Source of the DNA: Bacillota bacterium
Lineage (GTDB): Bacteria; Bacillota; Clostridia; Peptostreptococcales; Anaerovoracaceae
Length of the DNA: 47,706 bases
Reading direction: 5' to 3'
NCBI GenBank assembly: GCA_017433375.1
Contig: JAFRHG010000026.1
Coordinates: forward strand, 1-47,706
The notes under the pieces were generated by a model. It was not told where the DNA came from and did not search any database. It saw nothing but the letters and a program-made list of their open reading frames with translations. Positions 7,589 through 14,878 of this stretch are shown one piece after another; position 1 is the first letter of the stretch, and every line of letters begins with the position of its first letter. Position numbers and translations under genes: made by a program.

Positions 7589-8848
7589 TCAGCGCCGCTT
7601 GTCTGCGGCTTTGGCGTGTGCGATCAGTCCCTCGCCTCTGGCCATACGGCTGACCAGGGGAGCGATGGCAGCGGAAGCCTCCTGGCTCATCCGCTGATGG
7701 GTGCAGGTCTTCAGGAAAGTGCCCACCCAGACGCCGCCGGTGTAGCGGGCGGCCCGGATCGTGGGAAGGGTATGATTGGTGCCGGAGGCGTAATCGCCGA
7801 AGGCCTCGGCGGTATTGCCGCCGATGAAGAGGGAACCGTAGTTGGTCAGTTTATCGATGATCTTCTCCGGTTCTTTGATATTGATCTCCAGATGCTCCGG
7901 GGCGTAGTCGTTGCAGACGGAAACCGCTTCTTCCAGATCGTCCACGACCACCACCTCGCCGTAATCCTCCCAGGAGGGGCGGGCGACGTCGGCGGTTTCC
8001 AGGTCATCGAGCTGGGACTCCACGGCGGCGATGACGCCGCGGGCAAGGGACTCGTCCGTAGCCAGCAGGAAGGCCTTCGCGTTGGGATCGTGTTCGCACT
8101 GGGCCAGAAGATCCGCCGCCAGAACCTCCGGATCGGCGTGCTCATCGGCGATGGCCAGCACCTCGCTGGGGCCGGCAATGAAATCGATGCCCACCTGTCC
8201 GTAGCACTGGCGCTTGGCCTCCGCCACGTACTGATTGCCCGGGCCGACGATGACGTCGACCGGCGCGATCTGTTCCGTTCCGTAGGAGAAGGCGGCGATG
8301 GCCTGGGCTCCCCCCAGGGCGTAGATCTCATCGGCGCCCGCCAGATCCATGGCGGCCAGGGTCCGGGGGTGGATCTTTCCGGTTCCGTGCATGACGGGAG
8401 CCGTGGCCACGACCCGGCCGACCCCGGCGACTCTGGCCGGTGTGATCAGCATGAGGGCGGTGGAAAACAGGGGGTACCTTCCCCCGGGGACATAGCAGCA
8501 GCAGGAACTGACCGGAATGATCCGGTGGCCGAGGAAGATCCCCGGTTTCGGCTCGAAGTCGCTGATCTCCGACAGGGATCCCCGCTGGGCACGGGCAAAG
8601 GCCTCGATGTTGCCTTTGGCCTCTTTAAGGTCCGCCAGATCCGCCGGATCCATGGAGGCGTAGGCCTCTTCGATCTCCTCCCGGCTGACCCGGAAAGATT
8701 CCCGCTCAAAGCCGTCAAAGCGGCGGCTGTATTCGCGCAGGGCCTCATCTCCGTGTTCACAGACATTATCGATGATGGCGGAGACGGCGTCCCGCAGCTG
8801 CCGGCGGTCTTCCGCCGTGCGTTCTTTGGATTTCTTGATGATCTTCAT
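7589..8848 (-). CDS. hisD: HisD-family dehydrogenase (histidinol dehydrogenase or a paralogue)
   Basis: A 419-aa Zn- and NAD-dependent alcohol dehydrogenase of the HisD fold. Key positions are conserved: Gln and His in the QCEHDP segment, the Glu-His pair in APEHLEI, the Asp of GDYASGTNH, and the His of IAHAKAADKR. The glycine-rich segment CCCYVPGGRYPL and the late ARYTGG motif (where classic HisD has a different sequence) recall HpsN-type sulfopropanediol dehydrogenases. No other his gene is nearby. The gene may therefore be an isolated hisD or a paralogue acting on another amino alcohol or diol. The ATG at 8848 is chosen because it starts the family-like sequence. An upstream in-frame ATG at 8938 would extend into the promoter. 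Confidence 0.75.
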   Translation of the reverse strand: MKIIKKSKERTAEDRRQLRDAVSAIIDNVCEHGDEALREYSRRFDGFERESFRVSREEIEEAYASMDPADLADLKEAKGNIEAFARAQRGSLSEISDFEPKPGIFLGHRIIPVSSCCCYVPGGRYPLFSTALMLITPARVAGVGRVVATAPVMHGTGKIHPRTLAAMDLAGADEIYALGGAQAIAAFSYGTEQIAPVDVIVGPGNQYVAEAKRQCYGQVGIDFIAGPSEVLAIADEHADPEVLAADLLAQCEHDPNAKAFLLATDESLARGVIAAVESQLDDLETADVARPSWEDYGEVVVVDDLEEAVSVCNDYAPEHLEINIKEPEKIIDKLTNYGSLFIGGNTAEAFGDYASGTNHTLPTIRAARYTGGVWVGTFLKTCTHQRMSQEASAAIAPLVSRMARGEGLIAHAKAADKRR

Positions 8849-8855
8849 ATTATGT

Positions 8856-8884
8856 ATTATCCCGGCTGGCCCGGTGCGTGTCAA
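8856..8884 (-). promoter_or_regulatory. Promoter of the hisD-like gene, predicted leaderless
   Basis: On the minus strand TTGACA (8884-8879), a 17-bp spacer and GATAAT (8861-8856) are followed by only 7 nt before the ATG. The transcript should begin at or next to the A of the start codon, and no ribosome binding site exists. Confidence 0.65.
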
Positions 8885-8895
8885 TGAAAAAGTGC

Positions 8896-8924
8896 TTGCA
8901 TTGCCTTTGCAGATATGGTAGATT
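8896..8924 (+). promoter_or_regulatory. Promoter of the infC operon
   Basis: TTGCAT (8896-8901), 17 bp, TAGATT (8919-8924). A near copy of the dispersed motif (TTGCCTTTGC, 8901-8910) lies in the spacer. Predicted start about 8931. Confidence 0.6.
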
Positions 8925-8930
8925 AATTCA

Positions 8931-9052
8931 CGTAGCAAGTAGAAGTTATCCGCTTCTCACCTTAGGGGCTGCGGCGCCTGGGTTCATACCGGTTCCCTTT
9001 TTGCGGGAGATCAGTGGGATTGACAGCGGATACTTTGTGTCCGCTTTTGTTG
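8931..9052 (+). promoter_or_regulatory. infC-rpmI-rplT leader with attenuator
   Basis: The leader starts with an AGAAG...CTTCT hairpin (8941-8957) followed by CACC and a G+C-rich stem near 8964-8979. It ends in an intrinsic terminator in which AGCGGA (9025-9030) pairs with TCCGCT (9040-9045) before TTTTGTTGT. This layout matches the L20-responsive leaders in front of infC operons in Firmicutes, where excess ribosomal protein L20 promotes termination. Assignment rests on position and layout, not on a covariance search. Confidence 0.65.
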
Positions 9053-9070
9053 TATAGGAGGTACGGAACA

Positions 9071-9586
9071 ATCGCAAGAGAATCTTATATTAACGAAGAG
9101 ATCCGCGGTCAGCAACTGCGCGTGATCGACACCGACGGAACCCAGCTGGGTATCATGAGCCGTCAGGAGGCACTGGATCTTTCCGAAGAGAAAAAACTGG
9201 ATCTCGTCTGCATCGCGCCCAAGGCCGATCCTCCGGTCTGCCGGATCCTGGATTACGGCAAGTACCGGTACGACATGCAGAAACGGGAGAAGGAAGCGAA
9301 GAAAAAGCAAAAGCAGACCCAGGTCAAGGAAATCAGGCTGTCCACGTTCATCGAGGATCATGACATCATGGTCAAGGCGAAGACCGGATCCAAGTTCCTC
9401 AGGGACGGAGACAAGCTGAAGGTAAGCCTGCGGTTTCGTGGAAGAGAACGTGATTACGTTGCGAGAGGCATGGAAGTAATGGACAAGTTTGCCGAGGCCG
9501 TCGCCGATGTCGGTGAGGTCGACCGGAAACCCAAGTTCGAAGGCAGGAGCCTGACGATGACACTTTCGCCGAAAAAAGATAAATAA
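9071..9586 (+). CDS. infC: Translation initiation factor IF-3 with AUC start codon
   Basis: Binds the 30S subunit and discriminates against non-canonical initiation. The 171-aa protein begins [11 protein letters not shown] after the start and shows the N-domain ([22 protein letters not shown]), the Lys-rich linker and the C-domain ([13 protein letters not shown]...[10 protein letters not shown]). The family-like sequence begins directly at ATC (9071), placed 9 nt after AGGAGG (9056-9061). No ATG fits: the in-frame ATG at 9014 lies upstream of the attenuator. A rare AUU/AUC start is the classic device by which IF-3 represses its own translation. First gene of infC-rpmI-rplT. Confidence 0.93.
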   Translation: MARESYINEEIRGQQLRVIDTDGTQLGIMSRQEALDLSEEKKLDLVCIAPKADPPVCRILDYGKYRYDMQKREKEAKKKQKQTQVKEIRLSTFIEDHDIMVKAKTGSKFLRDGDKLKVSLRFRGRERDYVARGMEVMDKFAEAVADVGEVDRKPKFEGRSLTMTLSPKKDK

Positions 9587-9606
9587 AACTACATAGGAGG
9601 AACATC

Positions 9607-9807
9607 ATGGCAAAAAACAAAATGAAGTCTCACAGAGGCGCGTGCAAGCGATTCAAGGTGACCGGTTCGGGTAAAGTGAAGAGGAATAAAGCATATAAGA
9701 GTCATATCCTTACCAAGAAGAGCCAGAAGAGAAAGAGGGGCCTGAGAAAGGCAACCACACTGACAAGCGCGGATCTGAAACGAATCAAGGCTGTACTGAG
9801 CAAGTAA
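9607..9807 (+). CDS. rpmI: 50S ribosomal protein L35
   Basis: A very basic 66-aa protein with the L35 hallmarks (N-terminal [19 protein letters not shown], then [12 protein letters not shown] and a C-terminal LKRIKAVL). Preceded by TAGGAGGA at good spacing and located between infC and rplT in the conserved operon order. Confidence 0.97.
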   Translation: MAKNKMKSHRGACKRFKVTGSGKVKRNKAYKSHILTKKSQKRKRGLRKATTLTSADLKRIKAVLSK

Positions 9808-9819
9808 GGAGGGAGTATC

Positions 9820-10173
9820 ATGGCAAGAGTAAAGAAAGGCGTAAACGCACACAAAAGACATAAGAAAGTACTGAAGATGGCAAAGGGCTTCTACGGCTCC
9901 AAGAGCACGACTTACCGTGCCGCCAAGCCCGCCACCATGAGAGCGCTCCGCTCCGCGTACGTGGGAAGAAAGAACAAGAAGAGGGATTTCCGCAAGCTGT
10001 GGATCGCCAGAATCAACGCGGCGGCCAGAATGAACGGCCTGTCCTACAGTCGGCTGATCAACGGCCTGAAGAAGTCCGACATCGACATCAACCGGAAGAT
10101 GCTGTCCGAGATCGCCATCAACGATCCCGCCGGATTCAGCAAGCTTTGCGAAACCGCCAAGAGCGCCCTGTAA
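9820..10173 (+). CDS. rplT: 50S ribosomal protein L20
   Basis: 117 aa, the normal L20 length, with the N-terminal [18 protein letters not shown], the [13 protein letters not shown] region and the C-terminal [14 protein letters not shown]. It is needed early in 50S assembly and is the likely autoregulator acting on the operon leader. AAGGAGGG precedes the start, 12 nt after rpmI. Confidence 0.97.
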   Translation: MARVKKGVNAHKRHKKVLKMAKGFYGSKSTTYRAAKPATMRALRSAYVGRKNKKRDFRKLWIARINAAARMNGLSYSRLINGLKKSDIDINRKMLSEIAINDPAGFSKLCETAKSAL

Positions 10174-10202
10174 GCGGTTCCGACGAACGATCTGTAAAAA
10201 AC

Positions 10203-10240
10203 AAACTGAGCCGATGCGCGATGCAAAGGCTCAGTTTTTT
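10203..10240 (+). terminator. Terminator of the infC operon
   Basis: AAACTGAGCC (10203-10212) pairs with GGCTCAGTTT (10228-10237), and the T run continues to 10240. Confidence 0.85.
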
Positions 10241-10306
10241 CGTGGTTCTGTATGGCGGGCAGGGGCCCGTTCCGTTCGGGGTTCCGTCCGGTTTTGATAT
10301 TCCGCC

Positions 10307-10371
10307 TTCGCCCGGGGCTCGCTTTTCCGCGTCCGCCCGGGGCTCGCTATTCCGCGTCCTCCCGGGGCCAG
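10307..10371 (-). repeat. 25-bp tandem repeat crossing the stop codon of the 102-aa gene
   Basis: In the minus-strand sense, units beginning CCCCGGG(A/C)GGACGCGGAA occur about 2.5 times with a 25-bp period. The first unit encodes the gene's last residues (PREDAE) and its stop. The following units are noncoding. This looks like a recent local duplication. Confidence 0.6.
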
Positions 10372-10655
10372 TAGACGCAGTGGCAGGGATAGTACTCGCC
10401 CATGTAGACCCAGACGGTATCGCCCATGGGCAGCTTCTCCGACTTGTCGGCGAAATAGAGATCGGGGATGAACAGTTTCACGGTGGTGCGCTTCTTGCCT
10501 TTGAGCAGGACGCCCTCCTTCACCGGGTTGTCCCGGAACTCCTCCAGCTTCTCCCGGAAGTTCTGCACCCCGGTTTCCCGGCCGAAGTGGTCCGCAAACT
10601 CATTGATGTCGGAATACACCACATTATCTTGATTCTTGAACCATCCAAATCGCAT
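10347..10655 (-). CDS. Unknown 102-aa protein under cobalamin-riboswitch control
   Basis: Not recognised. The protein begins MRFGWFKNQDN, has a charged helical first half (FADHFGRE, FREKLEEFRDN) and a beta-like second half ending with PCHCVYWPRED, whose Cys-His-Cys could bind metal or cofactor. No signal peptide or membrane segment is seen. The start at 10655 is chosen over the adjacent ATG at 10658 because AAGGAGG then has a 7-nt spacer. The gene lies directly downstream of a cobalamin riboswitch and its terminator, so expression should depend on B12. It is the only gene in the unit: the infC terminator follows in the opposite direction. Confidence 0.65.
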   Translation of the reverse strand: MRFGWFKNQDNVVYSDINEFADHFGRETGVQNFREKLEEFRDNPVKEGVLLKGKKRTTVKLFIPDLYFADKSEKLPMGDTVWVYMGEYYPCHCVYWPREDAE

Positions 10656-10736
10656 CATCGTTCGTTCCTCCTTCCGCCGGCCTGCGCCCGCGCTGTGATC
10701 CGTTCCGCCCGGCCGGGCGGCTGTAAATGTAGGAAA

Positions 10737-10783
10737 GCAGATGCAGAAATGGACCCGTTGGTAAGGATCGATTCTGCATCTGC
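10737..10783 (-). repeat. 12-bp inverted repeat between riboswitch and its gene
   Basis: GCAGATGCAGAA (10737-10748) and TTCTGCATCTGC (10772-10783) are exact complements around 23 nt. In the transcript they form a strong hairpin between the riboswitch terminator and the ribosome binding site, with a TTTCCT following. It may be a second control hairpin. Confidence 0.55.
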
Positions 10784-10810
10784 GGATGAAAAGGCAATGC
10801 CGTCCGCGTA

Positions 10811-10843
10811 AATAAAAAACGCACACTTCCTCTGAGTGTACGT
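10811..10843 (-). terminator. Expression-platform terminator of the cobalamin riboswitch
   Basis: In the minus-strand transcript CGTACACT pairs with AGTGTGCG (10843-10821), followed by six U residues. It sits immediately after the aptamer and before the 102-aa gene, as expected for transcriptional control. Confidence 0.75.
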
Positions 10844-10877
10844 AAACCGATGCAGCAAAACCGCTGCCCTGGACCGT

Positions 10878-11075
10878 CTCACCTCAGAAGACGTAATTCC
10901 GAAGAAGTGACAGGTCTACCGACTTGATCCTCATGCCTACTTGGGCGCCTTCCCAAATCTCTGATTCAGTGGCCTGTTGCCCGTTCGTTGATCTTACGGT
11001 TGCTGAGACACAGTGCCGGATTCCCACCGGCTTCCGAAGATGTCACCCTTCCCGTATTTCATTGACGCACTCATG
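10878..11075 (-). promoter_or_regulatory. Cobalamin (B12) riboswitch
   Basis: The minus strand carries the conserved cobalamin aptamer landmarks in order: GGGAAGGGTGAC, then GGAAGCCGGTGGGAATCCGGC with ACTGTG, then CAGCAACCGTAA, CAACAGGCCACTG, a TTGGGAAGGCGCCCAA stem, and the B12-box-like AAGTCGGTAGACCTGTC. Ligand binding is expected to promote the terminator at 10821-10843. The usual P6 GC-rich GCGGTCCCGC element is replaced by a shorter variant, so subclass is uncertain. Confidence 0.82.
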
Positions 11076-11182
11076 GTATCATCTGCGCCGGCGGATGTCA
11101 AGACGCGTCGCCGTCAATTCCCGCGGTACGCGCATCCCCGCCGATCTGCCGCGGCACCCCTCTCCGGGAGACCGCTATATTG

Positions 11183-11209
11183 TTAAGAATTGTTAATATT
11201 TCGTTAAGT
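11183..11209 (+). promoter_or_regulatory. Direct-repeat operator upstream of APC permease 1
   Basis: GTTAAG (11183), GTTAAT (11193) and GTTAAG (11204) are spaced 10 and 11 bp, one helical turn each. A -10-like TAGACT (11232-11237) lies 22 bp after the last box. This fits an OmpR/PhoB-type activator site. The same pattern recurs at 14783, 16879 and 18809. Confidence 0.6.
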
Positions 11210-11284
11210 AACGGGGAAACGAGATTGGGATAGACTAACCGGTGAAATTATCTGTCATTTTGTTTTTTTGGAGAGGAGGCTGTT

Positions 11285-12976
11285 ATGGCTGATCAACGAA
11301 CGAGCGTCATGGTCGATGTCGGCGAACACGGGCTCAAAAAGCACGACATTAAAACGTCGACGGTCGTCTTCATGATCTTCTGTCTGGTCGCGGCCGGATG
11401 CTTCGGCATCGAGGAGGCGATTCCGGACTCGGGACCCGGCCTGACCATCATCATGCTCTGCATCATGCCCTTTGTCTGGGGGCTGCCCTTCGGACTGGTG
11501 GCTTCGGAACTGGGCTCCGTCCGTCCCCAGGAAGGCGGATATTACAAATGGGTGCAGGAGGCACTGGGCGAGTTCTGGGGATTCCAGGCCGGCTGGTGGA
11601 GAACGATCTCCATCTATATCGACAATGTTTCCTACGTTATCCTCGCCGGCGGCTACGCGTCGAGGTTCTGGGACTTCAACCGGCTGGAGGAATTCATCTT
11701 CAAGTTCGCGATGATCTTCATCTTCGTGTTCATCAACATCCGCGGCGTCAAGGACGTGGGTATCGTCAGCACCATTCTGGCCATCCTCGTCATGGTTGCC
11801 TTTGCCATGGTGGCCGTCTGCGGCTTCCTGAACTGGGGCGGTGACGCGGAAACCGCGTCGACCATCTCCTTCCAGCTCACGCCGGAAGCCTGTGAGGGCG
11901 CCGGGGACTGGCTGGTCTATATCGGTTCGGGAATAGCGGTCATCATGTGGATGTATTCGGGCTATGAGAGTATGTCCACCATAGCCGGGGAGATCTCCAA
12001 CCCGCAGGTCATCCCCAAGGGAACGCTGATCACCATTCCGATCATCATGGCGTCCTACATCCTGCCTACCGTGGCGGGCCTGGGTTCCCTGGGACAGTGG
12101 GAAAACTGGGGGACCAACGGGGACGGCATCGGATACGGCGAGGTGCTGACCCACTTCTGGGGAATCGGGTTCGGACTGTTCTTCACCGTCATCGCGATCC
12201 TGGCCCAGTGCTCTATCTTCAACACCTACATCGCATCGGGATCCCGGGGATTCTTCTCCCTGGCGGACGATAACCTGGCGCCGCCCATCATGGTCCGGTG
12301 CGATAAGAAGTACGGCGTGCCCTATGTGGCGGTTCTGTCCATCGGCATTTTCTCGCTGCTGCTGTGCATGTTCCCCTTTGGCCTGATCATCGTACTGGAT
12401 ATGGCCCTTCTGACCTCGTCCTATCTGCTGGTGTTCATCTCCACCATGGTTCTGCGCAAGCGCATTCCGGAGGAGGAATACCCCTTCCGGATTCCGGGAG
12501 GCGACGGACTGATGAAGGTGATCTGCATCGTGCCCATCGCACTGGCCGTATTCGCCTTCCTGATCAACGGATCCGATTATTTCATCGGCGGCATGGTCGG
12601 CTTGCTCACGGGGCCCCTGCTCTACATCATCTGGAGAAGGAGATACGGCGGCCTGTCGAAGAAGGCGCCGGACCTGTTCCCGGTCAATCCCAGGACGGGG
12701 CTGCAGTACGGAGACACGAAGAGAATCACCTTCCTGCTTCTGCTCATGACCATTATGTGTGTCGCCATGCGCCTGTTCGCGCCCTGGTATGAGGGCTGGT
12801 TCGGCGGAGCCAACGAGTGGGATCCGGACGATTATTTCGACGGCATGTTCCCCAACGCGGACCTGACGGGTCTGCAGCACATCCTGCAGTCGGGCGTCAC
12901 CATTCTGATCGCCGTCTGCGGCATCGCCTGCGTCGTTTTCTTCCTCCTGTCAAAAAAGCTGGAAGCAGAAAAGTAA
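11285..12976 (+). CDS. APC-superfamily amino acid permease
   Basis: A 563-aa polytopic membrane protein with about 12-14 hydrophobic segments. The first helix carries the APC-type unwound region (CLVAAGCFGIEEAIPDSGPG), followed by ELGSVRPQEGGYYKWVQEALGEFWGF, characteristic of the amino acid/polyamine group. The YSGYESMSTIAGEISNPQ segment is the conserved mid-protein APC signature. Substrate unknown; glutamate/GABA, arginine or polyamine transporters are near relatives by pattern. Strong GGAGAGGAGG site before the start. The gene is monocistronic: a terminator follows at 13015-13048. Probably activated by the neighbouring two-component system. Confidence 0.85.
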   Translation: MADQRTSVMVDVGEHGLKKHDIKTSTVVFMIFCLVAAGCFGIEEAIPDSGPGLTIIMLCIMPFVWGLPFGLVASELGSVRPQEGGYYKWVQEALGEFWGFQAGWWRTISIYIDNVSYVILAGGYASRFWDFNRLEEFIFKFAMIFIFVFINIRGVKDVGIVSTILAILVMVAFAMVAVCGFLNWGGDAETASTISFQLTPEACEGAGDWLVYIGSGIAVIMWMYSGYESMSTIAGEISNPQVIPKGTLITIPIIMASYILPTVAGLGSLGQWENWGTNGDGIGYGEVLTHFWGIGFGLFFTVIAILAQCSIFNTYIASGSRGFFSLADDNLAPPIMVRCDKKYGVPYVAVLSIGIFSLLLCMFPFGLIIVLDMALLTSSYLLVFISTMVLRKRIPEEEYPFRIPGGDGLMKVICIVPIALAVFAFLINGSDYFIGGMVGLLTGPLLYIIWRRRYGGLSKKAPDLFPVNPRTGLQYGDTKRITFLLLLMTIMCVAMRLFAPWYEGWFGGANEWDPDDYFDGMFPNADLTGLQHILQSGVTILIAVCGIACVVFFLLSKKLEAEK

Positions 12977-13014
12977 CAGACTGTCGACAGGATAAGGGAA
13001 GCGGAATTATGAAG

Positions 13015-13052
13015 GAGTGGTTAACTTTTGTTAATCACTCTTTCATATTTTT
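13015..13052 (+). terminator. Terminator of APC permease 1
   Basis: GAGTGGTTAAC pairs with GTTAATCACTC (one G-T pair) around TTTT, followed by TTTCATATTTTTT. Confidence 0.7.
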
Positions 13053-13090
13053 TACGGTTTCTGTTAAGAATTGCTGTTTACAATATCGCT

Positions 13091-13110
13091 TGCGAAAGTG
13101 GTGTTTCGCA
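13091..13110. promoter_or_regulatory. Palindromic operator candidate upstream of nhaC
   Basis: TGCGAAA and TTTCGCA are perfect half-sites around 6 nt, located 50 bp before the nhaC start. It differs from the TTAAT boxes of neighbouring genes, so nhaC may have its own regulator. A single GTTAAG half-site remains at 13063. Confidence 0.45.
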
Positions 13111-13159
13111 CGCATTTTTATCTAATCATCATAATCACGATTGGTAAGGAGGATTAATT

Positions 13160-14653
13160 ATGGGTAGAAAAATACCAATGTGGCAGTGTATCGTTGCCAT
13201 CCTCGGCATGGTCGTGTTCCTCTTCTGGAACGTCAAGTTCGACGAAGGCGGAGAGGCGCACGGCGGCCTGATCATGGCAGCCCTGGTCGCTGGCATCATC
13301 GGTGCGGCGAACGGCTGGAAATGGAGCTACATGGAACAGGGTATCCTGGCTGCGATCAACCGGTCCATGCAGGCCATGCTGATCCTGGCTGTAGTCGGTG
13401 CGATGATCGGCTGCTGGAAGGCAGGCGGCGTTATTCCGTCCATGATGTACTACGGCATCAAGATCATTTCACCGAAGATTTTCCTGTTCACCGCATGCAT
13501 CCTGTGCTCCGTCATTTCTCTGGCGACCGGTTCTTCCTGGTCGACGGCCGGATCCATGGGTGTTGCGCTGATCGGTATCGGAACCGCGCTGGGATTCCCC
13601 TCGGCCATGACGGCCGGCGCGATCGTCTCCGGCGCCTACTTCGGCGACAAGATGTCCCCGCTGTCCGATACGACCAACCTGGCGCCGGCTATTGCGGGCA
13701 CCAACCTGTTTGATCACATCAAGCACATGGTTTACACGGTAACCCCGTCCCTGATCATTGCGCTGATCGTCTATCTGATCCTGGGCTTCACCCACAAGGG
13801 AGGCGCGGCGAATGAAGAGCAGATCACCATGATCCTGGGATTCATCGCGGAGAACTTCAAGGTAGGCATCCTGTTCCTGATCCCGCCGATCTTCGTTATC
13901 GTGGCGGTCATCATCAAGATGCCGGCACTTCCCGCGCTGATCGTAGGCGCGCTGCTGGGCGTACCCTTCATGGCGGCCCAGGGCATCCGGATCATCCCGG
14001 GAGGCGGAGAACAGTCCAATGTATTCAACATCATCAACAACGGACTCGGCTCGCTGCCCAGCGGCTATGAGGCTCCGGAAGATGACCTGCTGATGACCAA
14101 GCTGGTGGCGCTGCTCACCGGCGGCGGCCTGCAGTCCATGATGTGGACGATCTCCCTGATCATGCTGGCGATGTGCTTCGGCGGCATCGTGGATTCCACC
14201 GGAATCATGGGCAACCTGGCCGGCGCGATCCTGAAGCTGGCGAGAGGAACCAGAGGCGGCCTGGTCATCGTTACCGAGCTGACCTGCGTATTCGTCAACG
14301 CCATCTGCTGCGACCAGTACCTGTCCATCATTCTGCCGGGCAGAATGTACAAGGAAGCATGGGAGGACAGAAGACTCAAGCCCCAGAACCTTTCCAGGGC
14401 GCTGGAGGATTCCGGAACGATTACGTCCAACTTCTTCCCCTGGAACACCTGCGGAGCGACGATGCGTTCCTTCCTGCAGGTCAACAGCGCCTATATCCCA
14501 TTCGCTGTGCTGAACTGGGTGAACCCGCTGGTATCCATGTTCTACGGCATCACCGGCATCACAATGAAGGAGATGACCGAGGAAGAATACCAGAAGGTGC
14601 TGGAAGAAAGAGAGCTCGAGAAGAAGGCGGCTCTGGAAGCGGCGGAAGCCTGA
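13160..14653 (+). CDS. nhaC: NhaC-family Na+/H+ antiporter
   Basis: A 497-aa integral membrane protein with about 11-12 hydrophobic helices. The family signature runs GSSWSTAGSMGVALIGIG (about 133-150) and then GAYFGDKMSPLSDTTNLA (about 160-177), which carries the conserved acidic and Ser/Thr residues. It exchanges Na+ for H+, or in close relatives (MleN, amino acid antiporters) couples this to organic anions. GTAAGGAGGA precedes the start. Flanked by amino acid permeases and a two-component system, it may balance Na+ or pH during amino acid uptake. Confidence 0.85.
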   Translation: MGRKIPMWQCIVAILGMVVFLFWNVKFDEGGEAHGGLIMAALVAGIIGAANGWKWSYMEQGILAAINRSMQAMLILAVVGAMIGCWKAGGVIPSMMYYGIKIISPKIFLFTACILCSVISLATGSSWSTAGSMGVALIGIGTALGFPSAMTAGAIVSGAYFGDKMSPLSDTTNLAPAIAGTNLFDHIKHMVYTVTPSLIIALIVYLILGFTHKGGAANEEQITMILGFIAENFKVGILFLIPPIFVIVAVIIKMPALPALIVGALLGVPFMAAQGIRIIPGGGEQSNVFNIINNGLGSLPSGYEAPEDDLLMTKLVALLTGGGLQSMMWTISLIMLAMCFGGIVDSTGIMGNLAGAILKLARGTRGGLVIVTELTCVFVNAICCDQYLSIILPGRMYKEAWEDRRLKPQNLSRALEDSGTITSNFFPWNTCGATMRSFLQVNSAYIPFAVLNWVNPLVSMFYGITGITMKEMTEEEYQKVLEERELEKKAALEAAEA

Positions 14654-14737
14654 TCACATTTCAATCGCGAGCAAGGGAGAGAAAACCCTTCTCAGATACA
14701 GGAAGACATTTTCTTCCGAACCAAATATGTAGCACAA

Positions 14738-14772
14738 AGACCTGGCACCACCCGGGTCTTTGTGTTTTTTGG
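14738..14772 (+). terminator. Terminator of nhaC
   Basis: CACAAAGACC and GGTCTTTGTG form a 10-bp stem around a short loop (TGGCACCACCC region), followed by a T run. Confidence 0.75.
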
Positions 14773-14782
14773 AAGGACGGGC

Positions 14783-14808
14783 GTTAATAATTCTTAATAT
14801 TTTCATCA
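14783..14808 (+). promoter_or_regulatory. Direct-repeat operator upstream of the two-component system
   Basis: GTTAAT (14783) and CTTAAT (14793), with a degenerate third box near 14803, are spaced 10 bp. The -10-like TAATAT at 14831-14836 is 22 bp after the third box. This suggests the response regulator controls its own gene. Confidence 0.55.
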
Positions 14809-14878
14809 TTTCCGCTCCACAAAGGTAGTGTAATATGATATACAGGTTAGTGTGATGGGAACCGCGGAGGGGACACGT

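Noticed and set aside
9014-9070. N-terminal extension of IF-3 from the ATG at 9014
   Set aside because: It overlaps the attenuator, has no ribosome binding site and precedes the conserved IF-3 start. The AUC at 9071 is better.
10924-11196. 90-codon plus-strand frame upstream of the permease
   Set aside because: It lies over the minus-strand cobalamin riboswitch, whose conserved sequence explains the region.
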